Positions 49,900 to 58,021 are shown, counted from the stretch's first letter. The stretch is DNA of 64,000 nucleotides from Proteobacteria bacterium UBA2363 (GCA_002344355.1 DDTN01000006.1:1-64000); one strand, 5' to 3'. Notes: generated by a model from the letters alone, not told the origin. Made by a program: numbers and translations.

Positions 49900-50108
49900 A
49901 CCAGCGCGAGCGCATCGAGTCGCTCCTGGCAGAAGGCCCCGCCACCAGCGCCGAGCTGGCGGCCGAGACCGGCATGCGCGGGCAGCACGTCTCGGCCTAC
50001 CTGTCGGCGCTGTACCGGCAGGGCAGGGTGACACGGGAGCTGTACCAGCCGGTGGCCCGGAAGGCCGGCAAGCCGGCCTACCTGTACACCCTGGTGCCGG
50101 CGCCGTGA
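49896..50108 (+). CDS. Small winged-helix protein
   Basis: A 70-residue protein (MNQRERIESLLAEGPATSAE, initiated by GTG) with a complete winged helix (LAAETGMRGQHVSAYLSALY, then RQGRVTRELYQPV). Such small wHTH proteins are common in phage early operons. Overlaps the neighbours by four bases. Confidence 0.7.
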   Translation: MNQRERIESLLAEGPATSAELAAETGMRGQHVSAYLSALYRQGRVTRELYQPVARKAGKPAYLYTLVPAP

Positions 50109-50596
50109 CCCTGCGCATCACCACCGTCGACGAGCTGCCCGAGCACCTGCGCCACCAGGTCGCCGGCAAGCTGGCCCCGGCCGCGCCGGCGAAGCCTGCC
50201 CAACCCTTCCAGAGCTTCGCCCAGCAGACCGGTCAGCCCGCCCCCAGCACAGCCACGGCCCGCGGCCGGCCGCCGCGCGACGGTGGCATGAACAAAACCG
50301 AGGCCGCCTACGCCGAGCACCTGGCCGCGCGCCAGCAGGCCGGCGAGGTCCTGTGGTTCGCGTTCGAGGGCCTGCGACTGCGCCTGGCCGAGAAGACCTT
50401 CTACAACCCAGACTTCGCCGTCCAGCTCGCCGACCTGAGCCTTGAGGTGCACGAGGTCAAGGGCCACTGGGAAGACGACGCGCGGGTGAAGATCAAGGTG
50501 GCCGCGGCCATGTTCCCACTGCGGTTCGTCGCTGTGCAGCGCGTGCAGGGCGCCTGGAAGTTCGAGACCTTCGGAGGATCGGATGCCGATCGATGA
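50105..50596 (+). CDS. DUF1064 phage endonuclease-fold protein
   Basis: A 163-residue protein. The C-terminal two-thirds (GGMNKTEAAYAEHLAARQQA, then TFYNPDFAVQ, EVHEVKGHWEDDARVKIKVA) carries the PD-(D/E)XK-like pattern NPDF...EVKG of DUF1064, related to phage Holliday-junction-type nucleases. The N-terminal 60 residues are Pro/Ala-rich. GTG 50105 overlaps the previous gene. Likely resolves branched DNA during phage replication. Confidence 0.75.
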   Translation: MTLRITTVDELPEHLRHQVAGKLAPAAPAKPAQPFQSFAQQTGQPAPSTATARGRPPRDGGMNKTEAAYAEHLAARQQAGEVLWFAFEGLRLRLAEKTFYNPDFAVQLADLSLEVHEVKGHWEDDARVKIKVAAAMFPLRFVAVQRVQGAWKFETFGGSDADR

Positions 50597-51014
50597 GCGC
50601 GAGCTGGAGCGGCGGCTCCGGGAGTGGGCGGACGAGTTCCGCGGTGGCCGCTACGAGCAGCTGGGCTACAGCGGCAACAACCTGATCGCCACGCTGATCG
50701 CGCACAAGGGCTTCGTCCCCACCGGCGGCGGGCACCGCCCGGTCCCCACCGGAACGCCGGCCGACGAGATCGAGGCCATCGTGATGCAGATGGAGGAGTG
50801 CGGCCTGCGCTCCGAGGCCCAGGTCCTGCGCATCGAATACTTCCAGGCCCGGCTGCCGCTGGAGGCGAAGCTGCAGCGGCTGCGGCGGGTGGGGCAGGGC
50901 ATGTCGAAGCCGACCTACTACACTCGGCTCAGGGTCGCCAGTGCGTTCGTTATGGGAAGGCTCTTGGGTCAAAACCTTCCCACCGTCAGGACCACCTCGG
51001 AAGCGTTGGGCTAG
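50583..51014 (+). CDS. Candidate late antiterminator Q-like protein
   Basis: A 143-residue protein (MPIDERELERRLREWADEFR start). It includes GYSGNNLIATLIAHKGFVPT, MEECGLRSEAQVLRIEYFQA and MSKPTYYTRLRVASAFVMGR, the pattern of phage antitermination Q families. It is the last gene of the rightward early operon, where Q is expected. Such proteins let RNA polymerase read through a terminator into the lysis and head genes; a terminator lies near 51.88 kb. The assignment is by family pattern and position. Confidence 0.6.
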   Translation: MPIDERELERRLREWADEFRGGRYEQLGYSGNNLIATLIAHKGFVPTGGGHRPVPTGTPADEIEAIVMQMEECGLRSEAQVLRIEYFQARLPLEAKLQRLRRVGQGMSKPTYYTRLRVASAFVMGRLLGQNLPTVRTTSEALG

Positions 51015-51502
51015 CCCCGCTGGCCTCTATCGACAGACTTCTTTTGCCCAGGACCCTCCCTTTCTTTCCGGTGTTGGACGATGAATGCCCCGGCCAAGGA
51101 GGCAAGTCCCACAAGAACTATCGCGCCCGCGACTTTTGGCGCGCCGAAGGAGGCGATGAAGACCGCCGAAACGCAGGCCATTCCAACAGCTACCAGACCG
51201 AAAATCTGGCCTCGCTTGGTGGTGGAGAGGGTGCCATCAAGGACTCGGGTCGTGGTCGCGTGATGGTGGGCCTGCTGCCGCTCAGCCATTCCGACAATGC
51301 GCTCAGCCAGTCCAGGATGGACTCGATCATACTCGGCGAGCTGGCTTGGCGGCGGAAGCGGTCCGGAATGATGATGCAACTCGAATCCGGCGATCACTGC
51401 TCCTGGAACTTCGTCCGGCCGAAACTCACCGACCGGCAGTGACTCTCCGTTGCTCTTGAGGACGACATTTTGTCGCTTCGCGGCCTTCCCGCGCTTGCTC
51501 AT
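51011..51502 (-). CDS. DUF2335 predicted membrane protein (moron)
   Basis: A 163-residue protein with the DUF2335 pattern: FELHHHSGPLPPPSQLAEYD then HPGLAERIVGMAERQQAHHH, followed by two transmembrane helices (FGLVAVGMACVSAVFIASF and GAIVLVGLASLAGAFIV) and a charged tail. The family is found on many prophages; its function is unknown. It is transcribed against the phage genes and its base composition is less G+C-biased than its neighbours, so it is probably an independent moron gene expressed in the lysogen. Confidence 0.8.
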   Translation of the reverse strand: MSKRGKAAKRQNVVLKSNGESLPVGEFRPDEVPGAVIAGFELHHHSGPLPPPSQLAEYDRVHPGLAERIVGMAERQQAHHHATTTRVLDGTLSTTKRGQIFGLVAVGMACVSAVFIASFGAPKVAGAIVLVGLASLAGAFIVQHRKEREGPGQKKSVDRGQRG

Positions 51503-51647
51503 ACATCGCCTCCGTGATGTAACCGCCGACCTCGACCCAGTAGTCTCCGATGGACCTCATCTGGATCGTGCGCAGGGACGCCTCGGTGGGTGCCAGCACC
51601 AACAGGCTTCCCATCCCCTTGAGGAAGCTGTCCAGCTTGACGTTCAT
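51426..51647 (-). CDS. Small protein upstream of and overlapping DUF2335
   Basis: A 73-residue protein (MNVKLDSFLKGMGSLLVLAP start) whose 3' end overlaps the DUF2335 start by 77 bases in another frame. A GGAG site lies ten bases before ATG 51647. Codon use is A+T-richer than nearby phage genes. It could be a partner or leader peptide of DUF2335. No known family. Confidence 0.55.
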   Translation of the reverse strand: MNVKLDSFLKGMGSLLVLAPTEASLRTIQMRSIGDYWVEVGGYITEAMYEQAREGREATKCRPQEQRRVTAGR

Positions 51648-52116
51648 GACGGATCTCCAAATAGGAAACGACCGAAGGGCTGCCCCGGTCGCATCTCGTG
51701 AGACGAAAAGGTACCAGACCCAGGAGAAACAAGCGATGAAGGCAGGGCCCTCCTGACGGACTTGCAGATTGCAATGCCAGCCCCTGCCATGTGAAGGACG
51801 CGTGAGTATTGCGTCTAGACGAAACCTATGCAGAATCCGCCATGCTGCGGTTCGCCACCCTCGGTGAACTGCTGATCCAAAGGCCCGCCCTCCCGCGGGC
51901 CTTTTTCGTTGCGGCCCGTGCTGGTGCCGCGACCTGGGCGGCGCCGGCCGTGAGGCCCGCACCGCCCTATGCGACCAGCCGGAGGTGTCGCCTACAACGC
52001 CGGCAGCGTGGGCCTGGGCTGGAACTCCCTCGGGACCCGGGTGACCGCGCAGGCGGCTTCGGCCGCCATCTATTCACGACCGCGCGCCTCGGCGCGTGGC
52101 ACCACGGAGGTGCGCC
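51648..52116. other. Control region between early and late genes
   Basis: No gene is supported. The left half probably carries the minus-strand promoter for the moron pair. The right half holds the weak rightward candidate TTGCGT-N16-CAGAAT (51809-51836) and the terminator at 51879. Together they resemble the pR'/tR' arrangement that Q acts upon. Confidence 0.4.
51879..51907 (+). terminator. Rho-independent terminator ahead of the late genes
   Basis: AAAGGCCCGC pairs with GCGGGCCTTT around CCTCCC, followed by a run of T. It lies between the Q-like gene and the lysis genes and about 36 bases after a weak candidate promoter, so it may be the terminator that Q overrides. Confidence 0.85.
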
Positions 52117-52647
52117 ATGCTGACGAAGATCCTTGCCGGGCTGGTCCTGGCGATGTGCGCGTGCACGGCCATCGCGGCCCCCGGCTACCTGCCGCTGCAG
52201 CCGGGCCACTCGGCCAACTGGCTGGACCCCGCCGAGGTCGGCGAGGGCTACGACCTCCGGGTGTGGCTCGACGCGGGCACCGGCCAGCCCGTAGTGATGG
52301 TCCAGTTCTACCTGCTGACCGACCAAGGACCGCGCTTCTACACCGCAATCGAGTGGACCGGATCGGCCTGGGATGGCGCAAGCTATGAGCTGCGCGTGTT
52401 CACCCGGACCGAGACCAATGCCCCCGGCTTCCAGGTCGGTTACGCGATCCTGTCGATCAGCAGCCAGGGCGAGCTCCGGCTGTTTCTCGAGGTCGACCAC
52501 GCAGGCCAGGCGATCAGCCGCGACACCGGTGCCCTCGAGCCGGTCACGCCCCGCGAAGGCGCCATCGGCCGGTGCGGCCCATGGTTCAGCTTCCCATCCC
52601 CAGGCCCGGCGGATCCGGTCTGGTGTCATGGGGGCGCCGGGCAATGA
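52117..52647 (+). CDS. Exported phage protein of unknown function
   Basis: A 176-residue protein with a signal peptide (MLTKILAGLVLAMCACTAIA, cut before APGY). The mature part is beta-rich (GYDLRVWLDAGTGQPVVMVQ, then GYAILSISSQGELRLFLEVD). A GGAGG site supports ATG 52117. It is first in the late operon, ahead of holin-like genes, an unusual place for an exported protein. Not recognised; a role in lysis or lysogenic conversion is possible. Confidence 0.65.
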   Translation: MLTKILAGLVLAMCACTAIAAPGYLPLQPGHSANWLDPAEVGEGYDLRVWLDAGTGQPVVMVQFYLLTDQGPRFYTAIEWTGSAWDGASYELRVFTRTETNAPGFQVGYAILSISSQGELRLFLEVDHAGQAISRDTGALEPVTPREGAIGRCGPWFSFPSPGPADPVWCHGGAGQ

Positions 52648-52970
52648 ACGATTCCGTGCAGCACGGTGGCCCGCCGGCACCGTTCCGCTCCCCTGATCCG
52701 GAGCACAAGACCGTGCTGAATTTCCCTCGTGTCGTCGAGGCGGTGATGATCGCCGCCCTCGCCGCCTTCGGCAGCAGCCAGCTCACCACCGCGCGCCTGG
52801 AGACCCGCATGGAGTCCCTGATGGACGCCCAGCGCGAGCTCAAGAGCCAGGTGGCCGAGCTGCGCCGTGACGTCTACCGTCCCCGCTGGGACAACGGCCA
52901 GCCGCGTCCGCAGACCATGCAGATGTGCCCGAGCCTCCCTGTGGCCAGGGCCGGGGAGTTCCTGCTGTGA
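52644..52970 (+). CDS. Holin-like or lysis-accessory membrane protein
   Basis: A 108-residue protein with one transmembrane segment (VVEAVMIAALAAFGSSQLTT) and a coiled coil after it (MESLMDAQRELKSQVAELRR). ATG 52644 overlaps the previous stop. Similar single-pass proteins stand with holins in phages; the precise role is unknown. Confidence 0.6.
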   Translation: MNDSVQHGGPPAPFRSPDPEHKTVLNFPRVVEAVMIAALAAFGSSQLTTARLETRMESLMDAQRELKSQVAELRRDVYRPRWDNGQPRPQTMQMCPSLPVARAGEFLL

Positions 52971-53314
52971 AGGACTGGCTGCGCCGGTGGCAGGAGTTCA
53001 CGGGCTGGCTGCCGCTGCTGGCGGTGCTGGCCGTGGTCGGCTGGATCGTGCTGGGGGCGAGCGCAGGGCGCGACGACCTGGTGCGCTGGCTGCTGGAGCT
53101 GCCGATCGTCACCGGCTACGCGCTGGCCGCCGCCGGCCTGGCCTACCTGACGTGGCGCCGCTGGTCGTACCGGCTGGACGATGCCGGCAAGGCCGAGCTG
53201 TGGCGGCGGCTGCTCGCCGGCGAGCGCGGAGCCATCACGGTCTACGTGGTCAACGCCGCCTTCTACCTGGCGCTGGTCGTGGTCTACGCCCTGTTCTTCG
53301 CGCCGCCGCGATGA
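52967..53314 (+). CDS. Holin-like protein, three membrane segments
   Basis: A 115-residue protein with three hydrophobic segments (WLPLLAVLAVVGWIVLGASA; IVTGYALAAAGLAYLTW; AFYLALVVVYALFFA). Its size, topology and position just before the lysozyme fit a holin, which forms membrane holes to time lysis. GTG 52967 shares GTGA with the previous stop. Confidence 0.65.
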   Translation: MKDWLRRWQEFTGWLPLLAVLAVVGWIVLGASAGRDDLVRWLLELPIVTGYALAAAGLAYLTWRRWSYRLDDAGKAELWRRLLAGERGAITVYVVNAAFYLALVVVYALFFAPPR

Positions 53315-54108
53315 GCTTCCGCCTGCTGCTCCCGCTGCTCCTGGTGCTCTTGGTCGGCTGTTCCCGCGACCCGGTGACGGTTGCCCAGGAAGCGACGGCC
53401 GGGGTGGTCGTGCCTGTCGTGGTCGCCGCGCGCGAGGTGGTCGAGCCGATCGCCCCGCCCCCGCCGGCGCCAGCGATCACGCCATGGGAGTGCCCCACGG
53501 CGATCGACCTGATCGTGCAGTTCGAGGTCATCAGCTCCGACTACTACGAGCGGCGCCTGCAGGGGGTCATCTGCCCGCCGGCCGCGAGCGGCCCGACCTG
53601 GGGAATCGGCTACGACGGTGGCCATCAGACCCGGGCCCGGATACTCGGCGACTGGACGATGCACCCTGACGCTGGCCGGCTGGTCGAGACCAGCGGCGTG
53701 ACTGGGCAGGCGGCGTGCAGGCCGCTGGTCGCCACGCAGCTGGGCGACGTCCGGACGCCGCTGGCCTTGGCCAGGTCGGTGTTCGCGGCCAGCACCCTGC
53801 CGCTCTACGACGCGCGGGCCGCCCGGCTCTACGGCGACGCCTGGCAGCATATGTGGCCCTGCACGCGGGGAGCGCTTCGAAGCGTGCACATGAATCGCGG
53901 GACCGGGACTGCCGGTGACAGCCGGCGCGAGATTCGGGTGATGCGTGACGACTGTGCGCCTCGGTCCCATAGCGACCCGAGTGCCGCTGCACAGTGCATC
54001 GCCGCCCAGCTGCGCGCCATGGTGCGGGTCTGGATCGGCACCGACATCGAGGCCGGCATGCGCCGGCGCCGGCACGCCGAGGCGGACCTGGCTGTTCGGG
54101 AAGGATGA
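53311..54108 (+). CDS. Lysozyme-like endolysin with lipoprotein signal
   Basis: A 265-residue protein with a lipobox signal (LLLPLLLVLLVGC, Cys17), a Pro-rich linker, and a GH24-like domain: FEVISSDYYERRL (probable catalytic Glu72), ICPPAASGPTWGIGYDGGH, and SVHMNRGTGTAGDSRREIRV near the end. These match the lysozyme pattern E...C...T-xGIGY and NRGT-GDSRRE. A lipidated endolysin would be anchored in a membrane facing the periplasm, so it may not need holin release. The substrate is peptidoglycan. Confidence 0.7.
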   Translation: MSFRLLLPLLLVLLVGCSRDPVTVAQEATAGVVVPVVVAAREVVEPIAPPPPAPAITPWECPTAIDLIVQFEVISSDYYERRLQGVICPPAASGPTWGIGYDGGHQTRARILGDWTMHPDAGRLVETSGVTGQAACRPLVATQLGDVRTPLALARSVFAASTLPLYDARAARLYGDAWQHMWPCTRGALRSVHMNRGTGTAGDSRREIRVMRDDCAPRSHSDPSAAAQCIAAQLRAMVRVWIGTDIEAGMRRRRHAEADLAVREG

Positions 54109-54109
54109 C

Positions 54110-54253
54110 ATGGGCTTGATCGGTGTCGTGCTGGTGGCGTTGGTCCTGGCGCTGGTGATCGGCCTGGGGGTCGCAGTCGCGTTCGGGGCAATCGCCCGCG
54201 CCGGCCGTGCCGATCCCGATCCTTCCATCGAGTTCGGCGACGGGGGCTTCTGA
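54110..54253 (+). CDS. 47-residue single-pass membrane protein
   Basis: MGLIGVVLVALVLALVIGLG leads into a short acidic tail (DPDPSIEFGDGGF). Lies between endolysin and Rz genes, where small lysis accessory proteins occur. A GGATGAC site precedes it. Unrecognised. Confidence 0.55.
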   Translation: MGLIGVVLVALVLALVIGLGVAVAFGAIARAGRADPDPSIEFGDGGF

Positions 54254-54254
54254 C

Positions 54255-54803
54255 ATGGCGCTCAAGCTGCTCGCTCGCCCCTGGGTGAGCACGGCCCTGT
54301 GGTGGGCCGCTGGCGTGATGGCGCTCGGCCTGGCCGCGTCCATGGTCGCCAGCTTCCACTGGCACGCCAAGGCCAAGGGCCTGGGCGAGCAGGTGGAGCA
54401 GCTTCAGGGCGAGGTGAAGGATCTCAAGGAGCGGGTGCGCGAGCGCGACGCCGCCATCCGGGAGTACCAGATCGCCAACACCGAGCTGACCGAAGCGGTC
54501 GACCAGATCGCCGGGATGTACGACACCGTGGTGCGACAGAACGTCGCCATCGAGCAGGACCTGGCCGAGGTGCGCCGCGCGCTCGCGCGCCAGCGCGCCG
54601 CGACGGCCATGGCCTTGGACAACCTCAAGAAGGCCAGGGAGACGACCTATGCCCTTCATCATGATTGCCGCGCGTGGGCTGATGCTCCTCTGTGCGGTCC
54701 TGTTTCTGACCAGCTGCGCCAGTCCCTCGCCCCGCGACCTGGTGGTGGTGCAGCAGCCGAAGCTGATCACGATCCCGGAGCGAGTGTGGGTCGACGTCGG
54801 TGA
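54255..54803 (+). CDS. Rz-like inner-membrane spanin
   Basis: A 182-residue protein with an N-terminal membrane anchor (STALWWAAGVMALGLAASMV) and a long coiled coil (GLGEQVEQLQGEVKDLKERV). A periplasmic end with HDCRAWADAPLCGPV follows. This is the topology of lambda Rz, which with Rz1 fuses the inner and outer membranes at the last step of lysis. The Rz1-like gene begins inside its 3' end in another frame. Confidence 0.85.
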   Translation: MALKLLARPWVSTALWWAAGVMALGLAASMVASFHWHAKAKGLGEQVEQLQGEVKDLKERVRERDAAIREYQIANTELTEAVDQIAGMYDTVVRQNVAIEQDLAEVRRALARQRAATAMALDNLKKARETTYALHHDCRAWADAPLCGPVSDQLRQSLAPRPGGGAAAEADHDPGASVGRRR

Positions 54804-54996
54804 GCTGGCCGAGCCGCAGCCAGGGCCCGCGTTGCCCGAGCCCGCGGTGCCCGCCGGTGCGCCGGGCTGCGAGGGTTCGCCGTGCTACTCCGGCGAGCAG
54901 CTCCTGCAGATCATCGACCTGCTGAGCAAGGACCGGGACGACGCCAAGGCCCAGCTGCGCGCCATCGACCAGGTGATGCGGGCGCCGAGACAGTGA
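54649..54996 (+). CDS. Rz1-like outer-membrane spanin lipoprotein
   Basis: A 115-residue lipoprotein (GLMLLCAVLFLTSCASPSPR, Cys23 in the lipobox) with a Pro-rich body (EPQPGPALPEPAVPAGAPG). It overlaps Rz by 155 bases in the +1 frame, the embedded arrangement seen in many phages. It is the outer-membrane partner of the spanin. Confidence 0.85.
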   Translation: MPFIMIAARGLMLLCAVLFLTSCASPSPRDLVVVQQPKLITIPERVWVDVGELAEPQPGPALPEPAVPAGAPGCEGSPCYSGEQLLQIIDLLSKDRDDAKAQLRAIDQVMRAPRQ

Positions 54997-55085
54997 CCAT
55001 CATGCACGCATCGTGCCGCCATCTGCTGCGAACGTCGGCCATCGTCGCAAATCGCCGGGGACCCTGCGGGAGCGCGGGCAACCAC

Positions 55086-55112
55086 GGGGGCGAAAAGGTC
55101 GCGGTGTTCGCC
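55086..55112 (+). other. Candidate cos site
   Basis: GGGGGCGAAAAGGTCGCGGT followed by GTTCGC resembles the lambda cosN string (TCGCGG-GTTTTCGC) and lies just before the small terminase gene, where cos is expected. The 200-base gap 54997-55195 has no other feature. Based on visual likeness and position only. Confidence 0.35.
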
Positions 55113-55195
55113 AGTTTTTCGGGCCTATAGGGAGCAGCAGCACCCATGGGCTTTTTCAATAGTGGCGCGGCCCGGGGCGGTGCGCCGGGTGCGCC

Positions 55196-55720
55196 ATGGG
55201 AGACGTGACGGAGTTCCGGTCTGCACTGCGGCTGAGCATCAGCCAGGTGGCCGCCGAGTTCGGTATGAGCCGCAACACGGTGGCCCGACGGATCGAGCAG
55301 CTGGGCATTCGGCCGGACGGCCGGCGGGGCGGGTATCCGGTCTACCGGATGCGCGATCTGGTGCCGGTGGTGCAGGGCGAGCTGCCCGGTGGCTTGGGTG
55401 AGGGTTTCGACCCTTCCCGGCTGCCGCCGACCGAGCGCCGCGCCTGGTACCAGTCGGAGAACGAGCGCCTCAAGGCCGAGGCAGACAGCGGCCGGCTGAT
55501 CCCGGCGGCCGAGGTCGAGGCCGAGATGGCCGAGATGGCGAAGACCGTGGTGCGGGCACTGGAGACGCTCCCAGACCGGGTCGAGCGTGACTTGCGGGTG
55601 ACGCCCGAGGTGGTCGAGTACCTGCAGGGCGAAGTGCATCGCCTGCGGGTCGAGCTGTGCGACCGGGTGATGGAGGCCGAGGTCGACGACGAGGAAGACG
55701 GTGTACGCCAGCGCGGCTGA
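55196..55720 (+). CDS. Small terminase subunit, Nu1-like (DUF1441)
   Basis: A 174-residue protein. The N-terminal helix-turn-helix (LSISQVAAEFGMSRNTVARR) would bind cos-type DNA, and the rest is acidic and helical (NERLKAEADSGRLIPAAEVE). This matches DUF1441/Nu1 packaging proteins. With the large subunit it selects and cuts phage DNA. It overlaps the large subunit start by 20 bases. Confidence 0.85.
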   Translation: MGDVTEFRSALRLSISQVAAEFGMSRNTVARRIEQLGIRPDGRRGGYPVYRMRDLVPVVQGELPGGLGEGFDPSRLPPTERRAWYQSENERLKAEADSGRLIPAAEVEAEMAEMAKTVVRALETLPDRVERDLRVTPEVVEYLQGEVHRLRVELCDRVMEAEVDDEEDGVRQRG

Positions 55721-57794
55721 GATCCGGCGCGGCGTCGCCGAAAGCCTGCGGCCGCCGGAGCGCATCACCGTCAGCGAGGGCATCGCCAGGACGCTGGTCA
55801 CCGCGACCGGGCCCTACGACCCGGGCCTGACGCCCTACATGGCCGAGCCGGCGAACATGCTGGACTCGCGCCGGTACCGGACGGTGGTGTTCATCGGACC
55901 GGCGCGCACCGGCAAGACGGTCACGCTGATCGACGGATGGATCGCCCGGAACGTGCGCTACGCGCCGGGCGACATGCTGGTGGTGCAGGCGAGCCAGGAC
56001 CTCGCCAGGTACTACAGCAAGGTGCGCATCAAGCGCGCCATCGAGGCATCGCCGGAGGTTCGGGCGCGGCTGTCGCCGAGGCGGCAGGACGACAACACCT
56101 ACGACAAGGTGTTCGCCAACGGCATGGTGCTGGCCCTGGGCTGGCCTTCCGGCGCGCAGCTGTCCGGCCGCGACTTCCGCTACGTCGCCATCACCGAGTA
56201 CGACGCCAGCGCGGACGACATCGAAGGCGAGGGCAGCCTCTACGCCCTGGGCAGCAAGCGCGCCGAGACGTACATGAGCGCCGGCAAGACCTTGGTCGAG
56301 ACCTCGATCAGGCGGGTCTACACCGACGCGAAGTGGCGTGCGCCGCCCGAGTGGCCGCACATGGCGCCGCCGGCCAGCGGCGCGACGATGCTCTACAACA
56401 TCGGGACGCGCTGCTGGTACTACTGGCGTTGCCTGAGCTGCGGGGAGTGGATGGCCCTGCATCCGGACATCCACCAGATGTTCGACCTACCCCCCCTGGT
56501 GGAGCTGGTCGAGCAGATGGAGGGCGCCGACCCGGCGCAGTGGGCCGGCGACATGGCTGTGCTGGCCTGCAAGCACTGCGGCACCCAGGTGCAGGAGCGC
56601 CATAAGCGCCAGTTGAACAACGACGGCATCTGGGTGCCGGACGGGTGCACGGTCAGCGGCGATCGTGAGATCGAAGGCGAGCCGCGTCAGACCGACGTGG
56701 CCAGCTTCCAGCTTTCCTCGATCGCGGCCGCCTACGGCAGCTGGCGCAAGGTGCTCGAGAAGTACGCCACGGCCATCCTGGAGTACCGGCGCACCGGCGA
56801 CGACACCGAGATCAAGTCGACGGTCAACCTGGACCAGGGCCGGGCCTACCTGCCGCTTTCGGTGAGCCGCGGCGAGCGCGGTCCGGCCGAGCTGCAGGCC
56901 CGGGCGGAACGATGGGAGAAGGGCTTGGTTCCTGCCGGCGTGCGCTTCCTGACCGCCGCGGTGGACATCCAGGCCGGCCGGTTCGTGGTGCAGGTCGAGG
57001 GCTGGGGCGTCGGGCTGGAGCGCTGGTACGTCGACCGGTACAGCCTGCGCAGCAGTGTGCGGCCGGACGAGTCCGGCGAGGTCCTGCCGCTCAACCCGGC
57101 GGCCTACCTCGAGGACTGGGACGTCCTGATCGACAAGGTGATCACCCGCCGGTACGAGCTGGCGGACGGCTCCCGGCGCACCATGCCGGTGCTGTTCGTC
57201 ACCATCGACTCGGGCGGTGAGGACGGCGTGACCCAGAACGCCTACGCCTTCTGGCGGACGCTGCGGTCGCGCGGGTTGCATCACCGGGTGCGCCTGGTGA
57301 AGGGCACCGACGTCGACCCCAGCAAGCCGCTGATCAGGACGGTCTACCCGGACACCACGAAGCGCAAGGACCGCAACTCCGGCAGCCAGGGCGACGTGCC
57401 GCTGGTGCTGCTCAACGCGACCTTGCTCAAGGACGGCCTGGCGGCGAACCTGTCGCGGCCTGACCACGGCCCGGGCTACGTGCACTTCCCGGACTGGCTG
57501 CCCGGCAGCTGGTTCGCCGAGCTGACCGCGGAGACCCGCGGGGCGAAGCGCTGGGAGTGCCCGAAGGGCGTGCGCAACGAGGCCTGGGACCTGTCGGTCT
57601 ACAACCGCGTCGCCGCGATCCTGATGAAGGCGGACCGGATCGACTGGACCCGGCCGCCGGGCTGGGCCGAGGACTGGCCCACGAACACCGAGCTGCTCGC
57701 CGGGGACGACCCCGCCGGTGCAGCGCCCGCGATCCCCAGGCCCGCGCCGCGGCGAAAGCTGCGCCGGGTCGCCAGCAGCTACATGAGCCGATGA
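55701..57794 (+). CDS. Large terminase subunit, GpA family
   Basis: A 697-residue packaging motor of the lambda gpA type. The ATPase has a Walker A-like GPARTGKT near residue 56 and a Walker B-type ITEYD. A zinc-ribbon pair (CLSCGEW and CKHCGTQ) follows. The C-terminal nuclease domain includes the acidic VTIDSGGEDGVTQNAY. It cuts concatemers at cos and pumps DNA into the prohead. GTG 55701 follows GAGGAAGAC; the true start may lie slightly downstream. Confidence 0.95.
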   Translation: MYASAAEIRRGVAESLRPPERITVSEGIARTLVTATGPYDPGLTPYMAEPANMLDSRRYRTVVFIGPARTGKTVTLIDGWIARNVRYAPGDMLVVQASQDLARYYSKVRIKRAIEASPEVRARLSPRRQDDNTYDKVFANGMVLALGWPSGAQLSGRDFRYVAITEYDASADDIEGEGSLYALGSKRAETYMSAGKTLVETSIRRVYTDAKWRAPPEWPHMAPPASGATMLYNIGTRCWYYWRCLSCGEWMALHPDIHQMFDLPPLVELVEQMEGADPAQWAGDMAVLACKHCGTQVQERHKRQLNNDGIWVPDGCTVSGDREIEGEPRQTDVASFQLSSIAAAYGSWRKVLEKYATAILEYRRTGDDTEIKSTVNLDQGRAYLPLSVSRGERGPAELQARAERWEKGLVPAGVRFLTAAVDIQAGRFVVQVEGWGVGLERWYVDRYSLRSSVRPDESGEVLPLNPAAYLEDWDVLIDKVITRRYELADGSRRTMPVLFVTIDSGGEDGVTQNAYAFWRTLRSRGLHHRVRLVKGTDVDPSKPLIRTVYPDTTKRKDRNSGSQGDVPLVLLNATLLKDGLAANLSRPDHGPGYVHFPDWLPGSWFAELTAETRGAKRWECPKGVRNEAWDLSVYNRVAAILMKADRIDWTRPPGWAEDWPTNTELLAGDDPAGAAPAIPRPAPRRKLRRVASSYMSR

Positions 57795-58021
57795 GCGACC
57801 CGATCGAACTGGCCAGGCTTCGCGAGAAGCTCCGCGACCTCGAGGACCTGCGCGACAGCGGCCTGCTGATCCAGCAGAAGGACGGCCGCCGTCTGCAGTT
57901 CCAGTCCGGCGAGCACCTGCGGGCGGCGATCGCCGACCTGAAGCGCGACATCGAGCGTGCGTCCGGCAACCGCCGGCGCCGGACCATCCGGATCTACGAG
58001 AAGGGCACGGGGCTGACCTGA
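57791..58021 (+). CDS. Head-tail joining protein, gpW-like
   Basis: A 76-residue helical protein (MSDPIELARLREKLRDLEDL start; RTIRIYEKG end) at the position of lambda gpW, which stabilises packaged DNA and prepares the portal for tail binding. ATGA overlap with terminase and TGATG with the portal gene. Confidence 0.8.
   Translation: MSDPIELARLREKLRDLEDLRDSGLLIQQKDGRRLQFQSGEHLRAAIADLKRDIERASGNRRRRTIRIYEKGTGLT

Noticed and set aside
55146..55208. A 20-codon frame before the small terminase (MGFFNSGAARG)
   Set aside because: Too short, without a clear ribosome site, and lying in the expected packaging-site region.
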